Shown here one piece after another: positions 8,722 through 15,842 of a stretch of DNA of 23,333 bases; the stretch's first letter is position 1; each line of letters begins with the position of its first letter. A program made the translations under genes and the position numbers. This stretch comes from Streptomyces rubellomurinus. GTDB lineage: Bacteria; Actinomycetota; Actinomycetes; Streptomycetales; Streptomycetaceae. The stretch spans positions 1 to 23,333 of the forward strand of contig NZ_JZKH01000106.1 of assembly GCF_000961885.1 (NCBI RefSeq), written 5' to 3'. The notes beneath the pieces are model-generated. The model worked only from the letters and a program-made list of their open reading frames with translations. It was not told the DNA's origin and did no database searches.

Positions 8722-10427
8722 CCCGCAACACTCCGTCCCGCTCCTCCGGCGCCTCCGGCAAGGGCAAGGGCGCCCGTCGGGGCGGCTCCCAGCCCGGGCA
8801 GGTCGCCCGGCCGCGCTGGGGCCGGCCGGCCCGCCCGGAGGCCACCGACCGTGACGGGCTGACGGCGCGCACCGCGCCGGTCGTGCCGGGGGAGCCCGAG
8901 GCCCGCGGGGCCGAGAAGCCCGCGAAGGCCGCGAAGCCTGCGAAGGCCGAGCGCCCGGCCCGGGCCGAGAAGGGGCCCAAGGGCGAGCAGCCGGCGAAGG
9001 CCGGCAAGGGCGCCGCGGGCGGCGGTGCGCGCAAGGCGCCGCGCAAGCAGGCGGTGCGGCCGCCGAAGGCGCTGCGCACGGCCGGTGACGCGGCCCGACC
9101 GCAGCGGCCGCAGGCGCCGTCCGGGGACCCGCTGGTCGGCGAGCGGTACGAGGTCGAGGTCGGCCCGGTCGCGCACGGCGGCGGGCACTGCGTGGCCCGG
9201 CACGAGGGCCGGGTGCTGTTCGTCCGGCACGCGCTGCCCGGCGAGCGGATCGTCGCGCAGGTGACCGAGGGCACCACCACCTCGCGGTTCCTGCGGGCCG
9301 ACGCCGTGGAGGTCCTGGAGCCCGCCAAGGAGCGGATCGAGGCGCCCTGCCCGTTCTCCGGGCCCGGCAAGTGCGGCGGCTGCGACTGGCAGCACGTCAC
9401 CCCGGGCGGGCAGCGCAAGCTCAAGGCCGCGGTGCTGACCGAGCAGCTGGCCAAGCTCGCCGGGCTCACCCCCGAGCAGGCCGGCTGGGACGGCAGCGTC
9501 GAGCCGGTCGGCGGCAAGCTGCCGGCCGGGCAGGTGCCGGCCTGGCGCACCCGGGTGCAGTACGCGGTGGACGCGGCGACCGGCAAGGTCGGGCTGCGCA
9601 AGCACCGCTCGCACGAGGTGCAGCCGATCGACCGCTGCCTGATCGCCGCCGAGGGCGTCACCGAGCTCGGCATCGAGGCCCGCGACTGGCCGGGCGTGGC
9701 CACCGTCGAGGCGGTCGCCGCGACCGGCTCCTCGGACCGCCAGGTGGTGCTCACCCCGCGCGACGGCGCGCAGCTGCCGATCGTCGAGCTGGACAAGCCG
9801 GTGTCGATCGCCCGGGTGGACGACCACGGCGGCCTGCACAAGGTGCACGGGCGCTCCTTCGTGCGCGAGCGGGCCGCCGGGCGGACCTGGCGGGTCAGCA
9901 ACGGCGGCTTCTGGCAGATCCACCCCGAGGCGCCCGACACGCTCGTCGACGCCGTGCTGGACGGCCTGGACCCGCAGTGGGGCGAGAACGCGCTCGACCT
10001 GTACTGCGGCGTCGGCCTGTTCGCGGGCGCGCTGGCCGACCGGGTCGGCGAGGACGGCGCAGTGCTCGGCATCGAGTCCGCCAAGCAGGCCGTGGAGGAC
10101 GCCCGGCACAACCTGGCCGCGCTGGAGAACGTCCGGATCGAGTGCGACCGCGTCGAGACGCTGCTGCCGCGCACCGGCATCACCGCCACCGACCTGATCG
10201 TCCTCGACCCGCCGCGCGCGGGCGCCGGGCGGGAGACCGTCGCCCACCTGGTCGGCCTGGAGGCGCGCCGGATCGCGTACGTGGCCTGCGACCCGGCGGC
10301 GCTCGCCCGGGACCTGAAGTTCTTCCGCGAGGGCGGCTACCGGCCGGTGTCGCTGCGGGCCTTCGACCTGTTCCCGATGACCCACCACTTCGAGTGCGTG
10401 GCGATCCTGGAGCCGGCCGGGGAGTGA
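8718..10427 (+). CDS. TRAM-domain class I SAM RNA methyltransferase (TrmA/RlmD-type m5U)
   Basis: 569-aa enzyme expected to make m5U in rRNA or tRNA. Residues 1-~130 are a Lys/Ala/Pro/Arg-rich disordered extension with AEKPAKAAKPAKAERPARAE, unusual in E. coli RlmD. A TRAM domain follows (~136-198). CPFSGPGKCGGCDWQH plus the later PIDRCL supply four Cys for a 4Fe-4S cluster, as in RumA. The SAM site is ALDLYCGVGLFAGALA. LDPPRAGAG and YVACDPAALARDL hold the catalytic Cys, and the end LFPMTHHFECVAIL is typical. GTG 8718 overlaps the permease stop, so the pair is one operon, as with Rv2690c/Rv2689c. The target base cannot be told from sequence; both rRNA and tRNA uridines are possible. Confidence 0.9.
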   Translation: MTRNTPSRSSGASGKGKGARRGGSQPGQVARPRWGRPARPEATDRDGLTARTAPVVPGEPEARGAEKPAKAAKPAKAERPARAEKGPKGEQPAKAGKGAAGGGARKAPRKQAVRPPKALRTAGDAARPQRPQAPSGDPLVGERYEVEVGPVAHGGGHCVARHEGRVLFVRHALPGERIVAQVTEGTTTSRFLRADAVEVLEPAKERIEAPCPFSGPGKCGGCDWQHVTPGGQRKLKAAVLTEQLAKLAGLTPEQAGWDGSVEPVGGKLPAGQVPAWRTRVQYAVDAATGKVGLRKHRSHEVQPIDRCLIAAEGVTELGIEARDWPGVATVEAVAATGSSDRQVVLTPRDGAQLPIVELDKPVSIARVDDHGGLHKVHGRSFVRERAAGRTWRVSNGGFWQIHPEAPDTLVDAVLDGLDPQWGENALDLYCGVGLFAGALADRVGEDGAVLGIESAKQAVEDARHNLAALENVRIECDRVETLLPRTGITATDLIVLDPPRAGAGRETVAHLVGLEARRIAYVACDPAALARDLKFFREGGYRPVSLRAFDLFPMTHHFECVAILEPAGE

Positions 10428-10433
10428 CCCCCT

Positions 10434-10496
10434 GCGGGTCGTGCGGGTCGTGCGGGTCGTGCGGGTCGTGGGACTCGTGCGAGTCGTGGGAGTCGT
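10434..10496. repeat. Seven-copy 9-bp tandem array
   Basis: Seven head-to-tail 9-mers of consensus GCGGGTCGT: the first four are identical and the last three drift (GGGACTCGT, GCGAGTCGT, GGGAGTCGT). The array begins 7 nt after the methyltransferase stop and abuts a terminator stem. It is not coding in any credible gene. Confidence 0.9.
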
Positions 10497-10498
10497 GG

Positions 10499-10535
10499 GA
10501 GGAGGCGGTCACCCGTGCCGGGTGGCCGCCTCCTC
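10499..10535. terminator. Bidirectional terminator
   Basis: A 16-bp stem with one G-T pair: arms 10499-10514 and 10520-10535, loop GTGCC. It sits between the convergent methyltransferase gene and the small minus-strand gene. Confidence 0.88.
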
Positions 10536-10553
10536 GGCGTTCGGACCGCGCGG

Positions 10554-10748
10554 TTACCCGTTGTGCTCCTCCTCGTCGGCGCTGTGCGGAAGGTCGATGC
10601 CGTGCTGGGCGGCGAGCCGGAGGAGCCCGGCGATCCGCCCCTCGTACGCCTGGACGCCGTCGGCGTCCCCTTCCGCCCGGGCCACCGCGAGGTCCTGCCG
10701 GGCCCGGGCGAGCTGCTCGCGCAGCTCCTGGTCGAACATGGCTGTCAT
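10554..10748 (-). CDS. Small conserved-looking hypothetical protein (64 aa)
   Basis: 64-aa soluble protein that reads as one amphipathic, mostly helical segment (QELREQLARARQDLAVARAEGDADG) with an acidic end (SADEEEHNG), so a helical hairpin or short coiled coil is likely. A GGAGG ribosome site lies 7 nt before the ATG. Met4 is an internal alternative start. The gene has its own terminator and is divergent from the LysR gene. I have no function for it. Codon-position GC bias and the good ribosome site support a real gene. Confidence 0.75.
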   Translation of the reverse strand: MTAMFDQELREQLARARQDLAVARAEGDADGVQAYEGRIAGLLRLAAQHGIDLPHSADEEEHNG

Positions 10749-11082
10749 CTGCCGGCCTCCGCACCGGTCGGTGCCGCTCGGGGGAACGCTCAGGACAGTT
10801 CAGAGTCCCGGATGCTGAAGGACTCTTCAAGTCTCCCGCGCCCGGGCGGGCCGGGGCTCGGGCATGCGGTGGGCAATGCGCCGGTAAAAGATGGCGCCGG
10901 GGCGGCCTCCCGACCCCCGGAGGGGTCTTGACGAGGCAATTCGTGGGGGTGAAGGTAAGCCGCTGACATGTCATGTGTGCCGTTGCACCGCGCCGTTGCA
11001 CCGCGCCGTGGCGTCGCCCGCCGCCGGCGGCAGCCGCCCCGCGACGCAGGCCGGGGCCGGCCGGTGCGTGAGGGGGAGCGTC
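10749..11082. promoter_or_regulatory. Regulatory region upstream of the LysR gene
   Basis: 334 bp without a gene. TTGACG (10928-10933), a 17-nt spacer and GAAGGT (10951-10956) make a plausible vegetative promoter for the LysR gene. The perfect palindrome TGACATGTCA (10964-10973) lies at the expected start of transcription. The 13-mer GTTGCACCGCGCC is exactly duplicated at 10982-10994 and 10995-11007 in the leader. Nearer the small minus-strand gene are short inverted repeats (GGAC-N8-GTCC and GAAG-N4-CTTC, ~10795-10835). Confidence 0.6.
10964..10973. promoter_or_regulatory. TGACATGTCA operator candidate
   Basis: A perfect 10-bp palindrome just downstream of the predicted -10. Its half-sites TGACAT/ATGTCA recur upstream of the collagenase gene, so autoregulation by the LysR protein (or another shared regulator) is plausible. 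Confidence 0.5.
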
Positions 11083-12033
11083 ATGGAGCTGGAGCTGCGG
11101 CACCTGCGCGTGCTGTGTGCCATCGCCGACACCGGGAGCGTCGGCCGGGCCGCCGTGCTGCTCGGCGCCTCGCAGCCGGCGACCAGCACCCAGCTGCGCC
11201 GGATCGAACGCCACCTGGGGGCGCCGCTGTTCGAACGGACCGCGGTCGGCGTCGCGCCGACCGGCTTCGGCATCGAGGTGGTCGCCGCCGCGCGGGACCT
11301 GCTCACCCGCGCCGACTGCCTGGGCCGCCGCCCGGACGCCTCCGCCGGGCCCGCCCCGCGCGAACTGCGGCTGGCGGCGACGATCTCGCCGATCCTGCCC
11401 GGGCTGGTGACCCGGGCCCGGCACCAGCGGCCCGGGCAGCGCCTCACGCTGACCTCCGTCTACCGCTCCTCGGACATCGTCGACCTGCTGGAGCGCGGCG
11501 AGGCGGACGCGGCCGTCGCCGTCGACTACCCGGGCCGGGAGCTGCGCCACTCGCCGGCCGTCGCGCACCGGGGCATCGTCACCGAGCCCGCCTTCGTCGC
11601 GCTGCCCGCCGGCCACCGGCTGCGGCACCGCACCGAGGTGGCGCTGGCCGACCTCGCCGAGGAGGACTGGTTCCTGACCCCCGACGACGGGGCCGGCTGG
11701 CACCGGGTGTTCCACGGGGCGTGCGCGGCGGCCGGGTTCGCGCCGGCGACCGTCCACGAGTTCCTCGGGGGCCGGCTGGAGCTGCAGGAGATGATCGCGG
11801 CCGGGCTCGGCATCTCCGTCGTCCAGGCGACCACCCGGCCGCTCGCCGACGTGGTGGTCAAGCCGCTCGCGGGCACCCCGATCTGGTGCCGGCAGCTGCT
11901 GGTCTGGCGGCCGGCCGGGGTGGGCGGGGAGGTGGTGGAGACGCTGTTCGGGGCGGCGGCCGCGGCGTACCGGGACCTGATCGCGGCGGCGCCGGCCTTC
12001 CAGGCGTGGGCGGCGCGGACGTACCGGTCCTGA
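11083..12033 (+). CDS. LysR-family transcriptional regulator
   Basis: 316-aa regulator. The N-terminal winged helix-turn-helix (1-~62) is typical: LRHLRVLCAIADTGSVGRAA, then QPATSTQLRRIERHLGAPLF. The rest (~88-300) is a periplasmic-binding-protein-like effector domain. ATG 11083 has a strong AGGGGGAG site 5 nt upstream, so the longer in-frame start at 10891 is rejected. It lies 250 bp before a secreted collagenase on the same strand. Shared TGACAT half-sites upstream of both genes suggest that it controls itself and the collagenase (inference). The effector is unknown. Confidence 0.93.
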   Translation: MELELRHLRVLCAIADTGSVGRAAVLLGASQPATSTQLRRIERHLGAPLFERTAVGVAPTGFGIEVVAAARDLLTRADCLGRRPDASAGPAPRELRLAATISPILPGLVTRARHQRPGQRLTLTSVYRSSDIVDLLERGEADAAVAVDYPGRELRHSPAVAHRGIVTEPAFVALPAGHRLRHRTEVALADLAEEDWFLTPDDGAGWHRVFHGACAAAGFAPATVHEFLGGRLELQEMIAAGLGISVVQATTRPLADVVVKPLAGTPIWCRQLLVWRPAGVGGEVVETLFGAAAAAYRDLIAAAPAFQAWAARTYRS

Positions 12034-12130
12034 CGGGCCGGGGGCCGGCGGGCGGGCGCGCGGGGGCGGGCGCGTGCGGTCGGGTGTGTGCGGGTGGGTG
12101 TGCGGCGGGCCGTCGGCCAGGTGGGGCCCG

Positions 12131-12150
12131 GTGTTATGGCCCGTGTTATG
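12131..12150. repeat. Direct repeat GTGTTATG
   Basis: GTGTTATG at 12131-12138 and again at 12143-12150, a 12-nt period, about 14 nt upstream of the TGACAT-type sites. Possibly part of the collagenase control region. Confidence 0.45.
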
Positions 12151-12163
12151 CCCAGCCTGCGCC

Positions 12164-12184
12164 ATGTCATATGACCTGTGACAT
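12164..12184. promoter_or_regulatory. TGACAT-type operator upstream of collagenase
   Basis: Two overlapping symmetric elements: ATGTCA (12164-12169) with TGACAT (12179-12184), 9-nt spacer; and the perfect palindrome GTCATATGAC (12166-12175). The right half-site abuts the predicted -35. Confidence 0.55.
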
Positions 12185-12212
12185 TGTTCTGGCCTTCTGT
12201 GGCTGGCAGGAT
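12184..12212 (+). promoter_or_regulatory. Candidate promoter of the collagenase gene
   Basis: TTGTTC (12184-12189), 17-nt spacer, CAGGAT (12207-12212). Fair match to the HrdB consensus. It would give a leader of about 65 nt ending in an AGGAGAAGGG ribosome site (12265-12274). Confidence 0.45.
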
Positions 12213-12283
12213 CATGCCGCGTTCCCCCCTCGCCGCCTCGGCAGTCCTCCAGCGCCTCCCCCACAGGAGAAGGGCCCCCACCA

Positions 12284-14899
12284 GTGCGCCAACGGATACC
12301 CCTCCCCACCATGCTGGCCGGCCTCGTGGCCGGCTGTTGCGCCGCCGCCGCCACGCTGCTGCCGGCCCAGGCCTTCGCCGCCCCCGGTGCCGCCGCCGCT
12401 GACCGGCCGTCGGCCGGAGCCCGGCCCGCGGCCGACCCCGGCTCCGACGTCCCGAAGCCCCTCGGGGCCTTCCTCGCGGCCGACCCGTCCGAGGCCGTCG
12501 CGCCCGCCGCGAAGCCGCTGCCGCCCGCGCTGCTCGGCCAGGTCGTCATGGGCCAACCGGCCGGCACCGCCGTGCAGACCTCGGCCCGCCCGCTGACGCG
12601 TCAGGCGCCGCCCGCCGCACCGGCGCCCAAGCAGGCCGCCGCCGCCCGTACGAACCCGGCCGAGCGCACGGCCGCCGCCACCTGCACGCCGGCGGACTTC
12701 GGCAGCCGCAGCGGGGCCGACCTGGTCTCCTTCGTCACCGGCTCGACCACGGACTGCGTCAACACCCTGTTCAACGTCACCGGCACCGACGCGGGCAGCA
12801 TCTTCAAGGAAGACAAGATGCTCACCGTCACCAAGGCCCTCCAGGCCCAGGCGGCCGGCTACACCGGCGACAACTCCACCGGCATCCTGCAGCTGGTGCT
12901 CTTCCTGCGGGCCGGCTGGTACGTGCAGTCCAACAACGCGGGCGCCGTGGGCCCGTACGACGCGGCGCTGACCAGTGCGTCCAAGGGCGCCCTCGACGCG
13001 TTCTTCGCGAGCTCGCACTGGACCGACGTCACCGACGCCAACGGCGTCGTGCTCAACGAGGTCCTGGTGCTCACCGACAGCGCCAACCTGCAGGGCAGCT
13101 ACCTCGGCGTCTACAAGAAGGTGCTGACCAGCTACAACAACTCGTACAACGCCTACCCGAAGATGCTCAAGGCGGTCAACGCGGTCTTCAGCGCGCCGCT
13201 GTGGCGCGGCAACTGGAACCCCGACTTCGTCCGGGCCGTCACCGCCGACCCGAGCATCGCCACCACCCTCGGGAACTTCGCGCTGGCCCACAAGGACCTG
13301 CTCGGCACCGCCAACGAGTACCTCGACGTCAACGCCGGCAACGACCTCGGCCGGATGGCCGGCGACGGCCCGGCCGTCGAGGCGGCGGTCAAGGCGCAGG
13401 TCAAGGCGGTCCTCGACGGCGTGCAGATCACCGGCCCCACCGGCCCGCTGTACGTCCACACCGCCTACAACGCCAACACCTACGACCCCGGCCTGTGCTC
13501 CTACTACGGCACCTGCAACCTGCCGGCGAAGCTGACCGCGGCCGTCCTGCCCAACCAGCTGGTCTGCGACAACCGCACCATCCTCACCGAGTCGCTGTCG
13601 CCCGCCGACCTCTCCGCGGTCTGCACCAGCCTGCGCGGCGAGGACGGGTTCTTCCACAACCTGGTGAAGGACAACGGCCCGGTCCCCGGCCAGTACGACA
13701 AGACCATCACCCTCGGGATCTTCGCCAACCGGGCCGACTACCTGACCTACTCCTGGGCGATCTTCAACAACTCCACCGACAACGGCGGACAGACCGTCAT
13801 GGACCCGACCGACCCGAACAACCAGGCCGTGTCGGTGATGTACCTGAAGTCCTACAACGACGGCTTCACCGCCAACGTGTGGAACCTCAACCACGAGTAC
13901 ACGCACTACCTCGACGGCATCTACGACATGAAGGGCAACTTCTCCACCGAGATCTCCGTCCCGGACATCTGGTGGATCGAGGGCGTCGCCGAGTACGAGT
14001 CCTACGCCTACCGCGGCACCACCGACACCCAGGCGATGAGCGAGGCCGCGACCCACCGGTACAAGCTCAGCACCGTCTTCCAGAACACCTACGCCAACTC
14101 GGACACCGTCCGCACCTACCCGTGGGGCTACCTCGCCGTCCGGTACATGTTCGAGAAGCACCCGGCCGACATCTACGCGATGCTGCAGCACTTCCGCACC
14201 GGTGACTACCAGGGCGGCTACGCGGTCTACAACGGCCTCGGCACCCGCTACGACGCCGACTTCGACGCCTGGCTCGACAGCTGCGCCGCCGGCGCCTGCT
14301 ACGCGGCCGGCCCGACCGCGCTGTTCGACCAGGCCGTCAACGGCGCGGCCGTGACGCTGAGCGACAAGTCCGTGCAGACCGGCTCCGGCCGGATCGTCTC
14401 CTGGCACTGGACCTTCGGCGACGGCGCGTCCTCCGACCAGCAGAACCCGGTCCACAGCTACGCGGCCGCCGGCACCTACACCGTCGCGCTGACCGTCACC
14501 GACGACACCGGCCGCACCGCGAGCACCCCGACCTCGGTCACCGTCACCGCCGGCACCGGGACCGCCCTGCCGACCTGCTCCGACCCGCGCGCCGACGCGC
14601 TCGGCCAGAACTGCTCCCGGGCCAACCTGTCCGCCACCGCCGGCAACCTGAAGTACTTCTACGTCTACCTGCCGGCCGGCACCAGCACCCTGAAGATCAA
14701 CGCCTCCGGGGGCACCGGCACCGCCTACCTGTACTACAACGACGGCACCTGGGCCTCGCCGAACGCCTTCACCGCCTCGTCCACCCAGGCCGGGACGGCG
14801 CAGAGCATCACGGTCAGCAACCCGACCGCCGGGTACCGGTACGTGAGCCTGTACGCGAACACCGACTTCAGCGGGGTGACCGTCTCCACCCAGTTCTGA
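12284..14899 (+). CDS. Secreted collagenase, peptidase family M9 with PKD and PPC domains
   Basis: 871-aa extracellular zinc protease. Residues 1-~33 are a Sec signal (MRQRIPLP, a hydrophobic core, then AQAFA-AP). A Pro/Ala-rich propeptide runs to ~125. The M9 N-terminal activator-like domain begins at CTPADFGSRSGADLVSFV. The catalytic domain has HEYTH (His537, Glu538, His541) and the third zinc ligand Glu566 in WWIEGVAEYE, the same spacing class as clostridial ColG. A PKD domain (~675-762, WHWTFGDGASSDQQNPVHSY) and a PPC-type collagen-binding domain (~768-871) close the protein. GTG 12284 is the start, with AGGAGAAGGG upstream. All key residues are present, so it should be active. Likely control is by the upstream LysR gene. 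A terminator follows. Confidence 0.95.
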   Translation: MRQRIPLPTMLAGLVAGCCAAAATLLPAQAFAAPGAAAADRPSAGARPAADPGSDVPKPLGAFLAADPSEAVAPAAKPLPPALLGQVVMGQPAGTAVQTSARPLTRQAPPAAPAPKQAAAARTNPAERTAAATCTPADFGSRSGADLVSFVTGSTTDCVNTLFNVTGTDAGSIFKEDKMLTVTKALQAQAAGYTGDNSTGILQLVLFLRAGWYVQSNNAGAVGPYDAALTSASKGALDAFFASSHWTDVTDANGVVLNEVLVLTDSANLQGSYLGVYKKVLTSYNNSYNAYPKMLKAVNAVFSAPLWRGNWNPDFVRAVTADPSIATTLGNFALAHKDLLGTANEYLDVNAGNDLGRMAGDGPAVEAAVKAQVKAVLDGVQITGPTGPLYVHTAYNANTYDPGLCSYYGTCNLPAKLTAAVLPNQLVCDNRTILTESLSPADLSAVCTSLRGEDGFFHNLVKDNGPVPGQYDKTITLGIFANRADYLTYSWAIFNNSTDNGGQTVMDPTDPNNQAVSVMYLKSYNDGFTANVWNLNHEYTHYLDGIYDMKGNFSTEISVPDIWWIEGVAEYESYAYRGTTDTQAMSEAATHRYKLSTVFQNTYANSDTVRTYPWGYLAVRYMFEKHPADIYAMLQHFRTGDYQGGYAVYNGLGTRYDADFDAWLDSCAAGACYAAGPTALFDQAVNGAAVTLSDKSVQTGSGRIVSWHWTFGDGASSDQQNPVHSYAAAGTYTVALTVTDDTGRTASTPTSVTVTAGTGTALPTCSDPRADALGQNCSRANLSATAGNLKYFYVYLPAGTSTLKINASGGTGTAYLYYNDGTWASPNAFTASSTQAGTAQSITVSNPTAGYRYVSLYANTDFSGVTVSTQF

Positions 14900-14922
14900 T
14901 CCGGACCCTCCTCCGGTCCTCC

Positions 14923-14958
14923 GGGCCGGGCCCGTGGCAGCCGCCGCGGGCCCGGCCC
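14923..14958 (+). terminator. Stem-loop terminator after collagenase
   Basis: A perfect 12-bp stem, GGGCCGGGCCCG (14923-14934) and CGGGCCCGGCCC (14947-14958), 12-nt loop, 23 nt after the stop codon. There is no T run. Confidence 0.75.
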
Positions 14959-15078
14959 TTCGGGTGTGCCCGGGTACGGACGGTGTGGTCGGCCCGGCTG
15001 TTCGGGTGTCGCGGGCGCGGGTGACGGGCAGGTTGCCCAGGGGCGTGCGGGAGGTGTGCCGGCGGTGAGCGCGCGCCC

Positions 15079-15107
15079 TTGTTGTGCTAGCGCATCGGCG
15101 CTAGCTT
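15079..15107 (+). promoter_or_regulatory. Leaderless promoter of the toxin-antitoxin operon
   Basis: TTGTTG (15079-15084), 17-nt spacer, TAGCTT (15102-15107), with the antitoxin ATG starting 7 nt later at 15115. There is no ribosome site, so transcription probably starts at or next to the A of the ATG. Confidence 0.7.
15086..15105. promoter_or_regulatory. Operator of the toxin-antitoxin operon
   Basis: A perfect 8-bp inverted repeat, GCTAGCGC (15086-15093) and GCGCTAGC (15098-15105), loop ATCG. It fills the spacer and overlaps the -10, as expected for repression by the ribbon-helix-helix antitoxin encoded immediately downstream. Confidence 0.75.
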
Positions 15108-15114
15108 GAACGAC

Positions 15115-15351
15115 ATGGGCAAGAAGCAGCTGAACGTGCGGGTCGACGCGACGACCGCAGAGATGGCCCGGGAACGGGCGGAGCAGCAGGGGATCAGCAT
15201 GAACCAGTACATCGAACGCCTGGTCCAGCAGGATATGGGCGAGTCCGGGCGGGCCTTCGTCGACGCCGCCGCGCAGTTCATGAAGGAGTACGAGACCGCC
15301 TTCCTCGCCGAGTTCGGGGAGCCGGGCGACCTCCAGGACGTGCGCCGTTGA
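15115..15351 (+). CDS. Ribbon-helix-helix antitoxin (Arc/HicB-like DNA-binding)
   Basis: 78-aa protein. KKQLNVRVDATTAEMARERAE forms the DNA-binding strand and first helix of a ribbon-helix-helix fold, and GISMNQYIERLVQQDM the second helix. The C-terminal part (~45-78, FVDAAAQFMKEYETAFLAEF) is an acidic helix likely to bind and neutralise the toxin. ATG 15115 was chosen because a -10 lies 7 nt before it; an in-frame TTG at 15106 overlaps that -10 and is unlikely. The operator with GCTAGCGC arms in the promoter is its probable binding site. Its stop overlaps the toxin TTG start, so the two are translated together. Confidence 0.85.
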   Translation: MGKKQLNVRVDATTAEMARERAEQQGISMNQYIERLVQQDMGESGRAFVDAAAQFMKEYETAFLAEFGEPGDLQDVRR

Positions 15352-15770
15352 AGCTGGAGGTCGACCTCTCGTGGCTGCTCATGACCGCCGAGCAGTACAC
15401 GCCCGGTGACCCGCAGGTCACCGACTACGGCTCGCTGCTCGCGGCCGTCACCCGGCACCAGGCCGAGATCTTCGACATCGCCGTCTACCCCGAACCGCAG
15501 GACCGCGCCGCCGCGTTGATGCACCAGCTGATCCGGGTGCCGGCCCTGGAGAAGACCAACGAGCTGTTCGCGACCGCCGTCGCCTACGCCTACCTCGTCG
15601 CCAGCGGCTGCACCGTCGCCACCACCGCCCGCGAGGTGCGCAGCCTCTCCCGGGCCATCCGGGAAGGGCGGCTCGGGGTCTCCGGGGTCGCCGAGCGGCT
15701 GGCCGCGTGGGTGGTGGACGAGGCCGAGGGGGAGGGGGTCAGCGGGGCGGAAGACGAGGACGACGACTGA
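15348..15770 (+). CDS. Fic/Doc-fold toxin with degenerate catalytic motif
   Basis: 140-aa protein. Its layout follows Doc-type toxins: an N-terminal helix (LEVDLSWLLMTAEQ), VTDYGSLLAAVTRHQAEIF, a flap region (YPEPQDRAAALMHQL) and then the motif region. Active Doc-like proteins read HALVDGNKR there; this one reads PALEKTNEL (65-73), so the catalytic His is Pro65, Gly is Thr70 and Lys-Arg is Glu-Leu. Only Asn71 is kept. It ends in an acidic tail (GAEDEDDD). TTG 15348 overlaps the antitoxin stop (TTGA), a weak start that keeps toxin yield low. I recall similar genes in Streptomyces labelled 'fic family toxin component'. Without the motif it probably does not AMPylate or phosphorylate by the usual chemistry; its action is unknown. 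Confidence 0.8.
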   Translation: MKLEVDLSWLLMTAEQYTPGDPQVTDYGSLLAAVTRHQAEIFDIAVYPEPQDRAAALMHQLIRVPALEKTNELFATAVAYAYLVASGCTVATTAREVRSLSRAIREGRLGVSGVAERLAAWVVDEAEGEGVSGAEDEDDD

Positions 15771-15782
15771 GCGCCGCCGTCC

Positions 15783-15836
15783 GCGTCGTCCGTGCTGTTC
15801 ACGTTGTTCGTGCTGGTCGTACTGTTCGTGCTGCCC
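15783..15836. repeat. Short 9-bp tandem repeats between convergent genes
   Basis: Four in-phase 9-mers of consensus TTCGTGCTG (15798-15833: TTCACGTTG, TTCGTGCTG, GTCGTACTG, TTCGTGCTG), with weaker units before. They fill the gap between the toxin stop and the GNAT stop. The unit shares the core NTCGTGCNG with the array at 10434-10496. Confidence 0.75.
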
Positions 15837-15842
15837 GGGTGC

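Noticed and set aside
10434..10496. CRISPR array
   Set aside because: Units are 9 bp, directly abutting, with no unique spacers.
10437..10550. Extension of a coding region through the 9-bp array (Gly-Ser-Cys or Ser-His-Asp repeats)
   Set aside because: The period of 9 keeps frames open on both strands, but the methyltransferase has a clear stop at 10427 and the minus-strand gene ends at 10554 before a terminator.
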